Below are positions 14,408 to 14,995 of a stretch of DNA of 14,995 bases, one piece after another. The stretch is taken from the NCBI GenBank assembly GCA_964555935.1, contig CAZKUN010000225.1, positions 1 through 14,995 on the forward strand, read 5' to 3'. The notes below the pieces were generated by a model that was not told the origin of the DNA, searched no databases, and worked only from the letters and a program-made list of their open reading frames with translations. Source of the stretch: CAZKUN01 sp964555935 (GTDB lineage Bacteria; Armatimonadota; Zipacnadia; Zipacnadales; VGFC01). The position numbers were made by a program, and so were the translations under genes. Position 1 is the stretch's first letter; each line of letters starts with the position of its first letter.

Positions 14408-14995
14408 TTGAGGATATCTAGTCTTTACGCACCGACATTGCGAGAAGTACCCGCTGATGCGAAACTGGCGAGCCATCGCTTCCTGCTGCGCGGCGGATTC
14501 ATCCGCACGGTCTGCGCCGGCGTGTTCTCGTACCTGCCGCTAGGACTGCGAGTGCTGCGCAAGATCGAAGACATCGTGCGCGAGGAGATGAACCGCGCCG
14601 GCGCTATCGAGACGCTGCTACCGGCGCTGAACCCGGCGGACCTGTGGAAGAAGACGCGCCGCTGGTGGACGTTCCAGCCGCCGCCGATGCGCCTGCAAGA
14701 CGGCGCCGGGCGTGACTTCGTGCTCGGCCCGACGCACGAGGAGATCATGACCGACCTCGTCGCCCAGGACCTGAACTCGTACCGGCAACTGCCGGTGACG
14801 CTGTATCAGATCCAGACGAAATTCCGCGACGAGCTGCGCGCGCGAGGCGGCCTCATCCGCGCCCGCGAATTCGTGATGAAAGACGCGTATAGCTTCGACA
14901 CGAGCGACGAGGGCCTGCACGAATCGTATATGGCGATGTATGACGGCTACGTGCGGATCTTCGACCGCGTCGGGCTGCCGGTGGTGATCTGCGAG
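14408..14995 (+). CDS. proS: Prolyl-tRNA synthetase (3' partial)
   Basis: The first 196 codons of a class II aminoacyl-tRNA synthetase charging tRNA-Pro; the frame is open to the window end. The N-terminus reads MRISSLYAPTLREVPADAKLASH if the initiating TTG is read as Met, which matches bacterial ProRS starts. FLLRGGFIRTVCAGVFSYLPLG and REEMNRAGAIE form the expected early part. LGPTHEEIMTDLV and the motif 2 region TKFRDELRARGGLIRAREFVMKDAYSFD are diagnostic. No ATG occurs near the conserved start, and the TTG has GGAGGG at ideal distance. It ends the visible dxr-rseP-ispG-proS series, 135 bases after ispG. Whether the editing domain is present cannot be seen. Confidence 0.95.
   Translation, partial: MRISSLYAPTLREVPADAKLASHRFLLRGGFIRTVCAGVFSYLPLGLRVLRKIEDIVREEMNRAGAIETLLPALNPADLWKKTRRWWTFQPPPMRLQDGAGRDFVLGPTHEEIMTDLVAQDLNSYRQLPVTLYQIQTKFRDELRARGGLIRAREFVMKDAYSFDTSDEGLHESYMAMYDGYVRIFDRVGLPVVICE

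Overview
The window is high-GC bacterial DNA from a diderm: it has an outer-membrane-type beta-barrel protein, a Tat system component with two Tat-exported proteins, RseP, and the MEP isoprenoid enzymes DXR and IspG. I cannot name the taxon from sequence alone. The order dxr-rseP-ispG-proS, the paired Tat-exported DUF362 proteins and the heparinase-like enzyme would fit an Armatimonadota-like or other uncultured polysaccharide-degrading lineage, but this is a weak inference.

Layout. (1) 1-1722, plus strand: the 3' part of a heparinase II/III-like polysaccharide lyase whose reading frame runs in through a CAGA tetranucleotide repeat at the window edge. (2) 1723-2104: a convergent intergenic region filled with long hairpin repeats built on GTGTCAGACAC. 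(3) 8168 down to 2105, minus strand, six genes: a PfkB-family 1-phosphofructokinase-like sugar kinase, two paralogous Tat-signal DUF362 proteins, tatA, a small exported protein of unknown function, and cysS. Nearly every gap between these genes holds short hairpins ending in the constant tail CTACGACGG. (4) 8169-8533: a divergent promoter region with a good sigma70-type promoter on each strand. (5) 8534-9196, plus strand: a small exported beta-barrel-like protein with its own promoter and a strong terminator-like hairpin. (6) 9370-10296: an ADP-ribosylglycohydrolase. (7) 10528 to the end, plus strand: dxr, rseP, ispG and proS (cut by the window end).

The housekeeping content is conventional. 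dxr and ispG carry out two MEP-pathway steps, rseP is an intramembrane protease, and cysS and proS charge tRNAs. tatA beside two Tat substrates suggests coordinated export. The sugar kinase and the lyase fit carbohydrate use.

The most unusual material is non-coding. There are at least two families of hairpin repeats. In the long GTGTCAGACAC family, nearly all arm differences are C.A mismatches on the plus strand that become G.U wobbles on the minus strand, which suggests pairing is maintained on one strand. In the short family the stems vary freely while pairing, loop and tail stay the same. Other points of interest are an Ile in place of the usual active-site-region His of DXR, a G-quadruplex-capable tract just upstream of dxr, an ispG start that must lie inside rseP, and a TTG start for proS.
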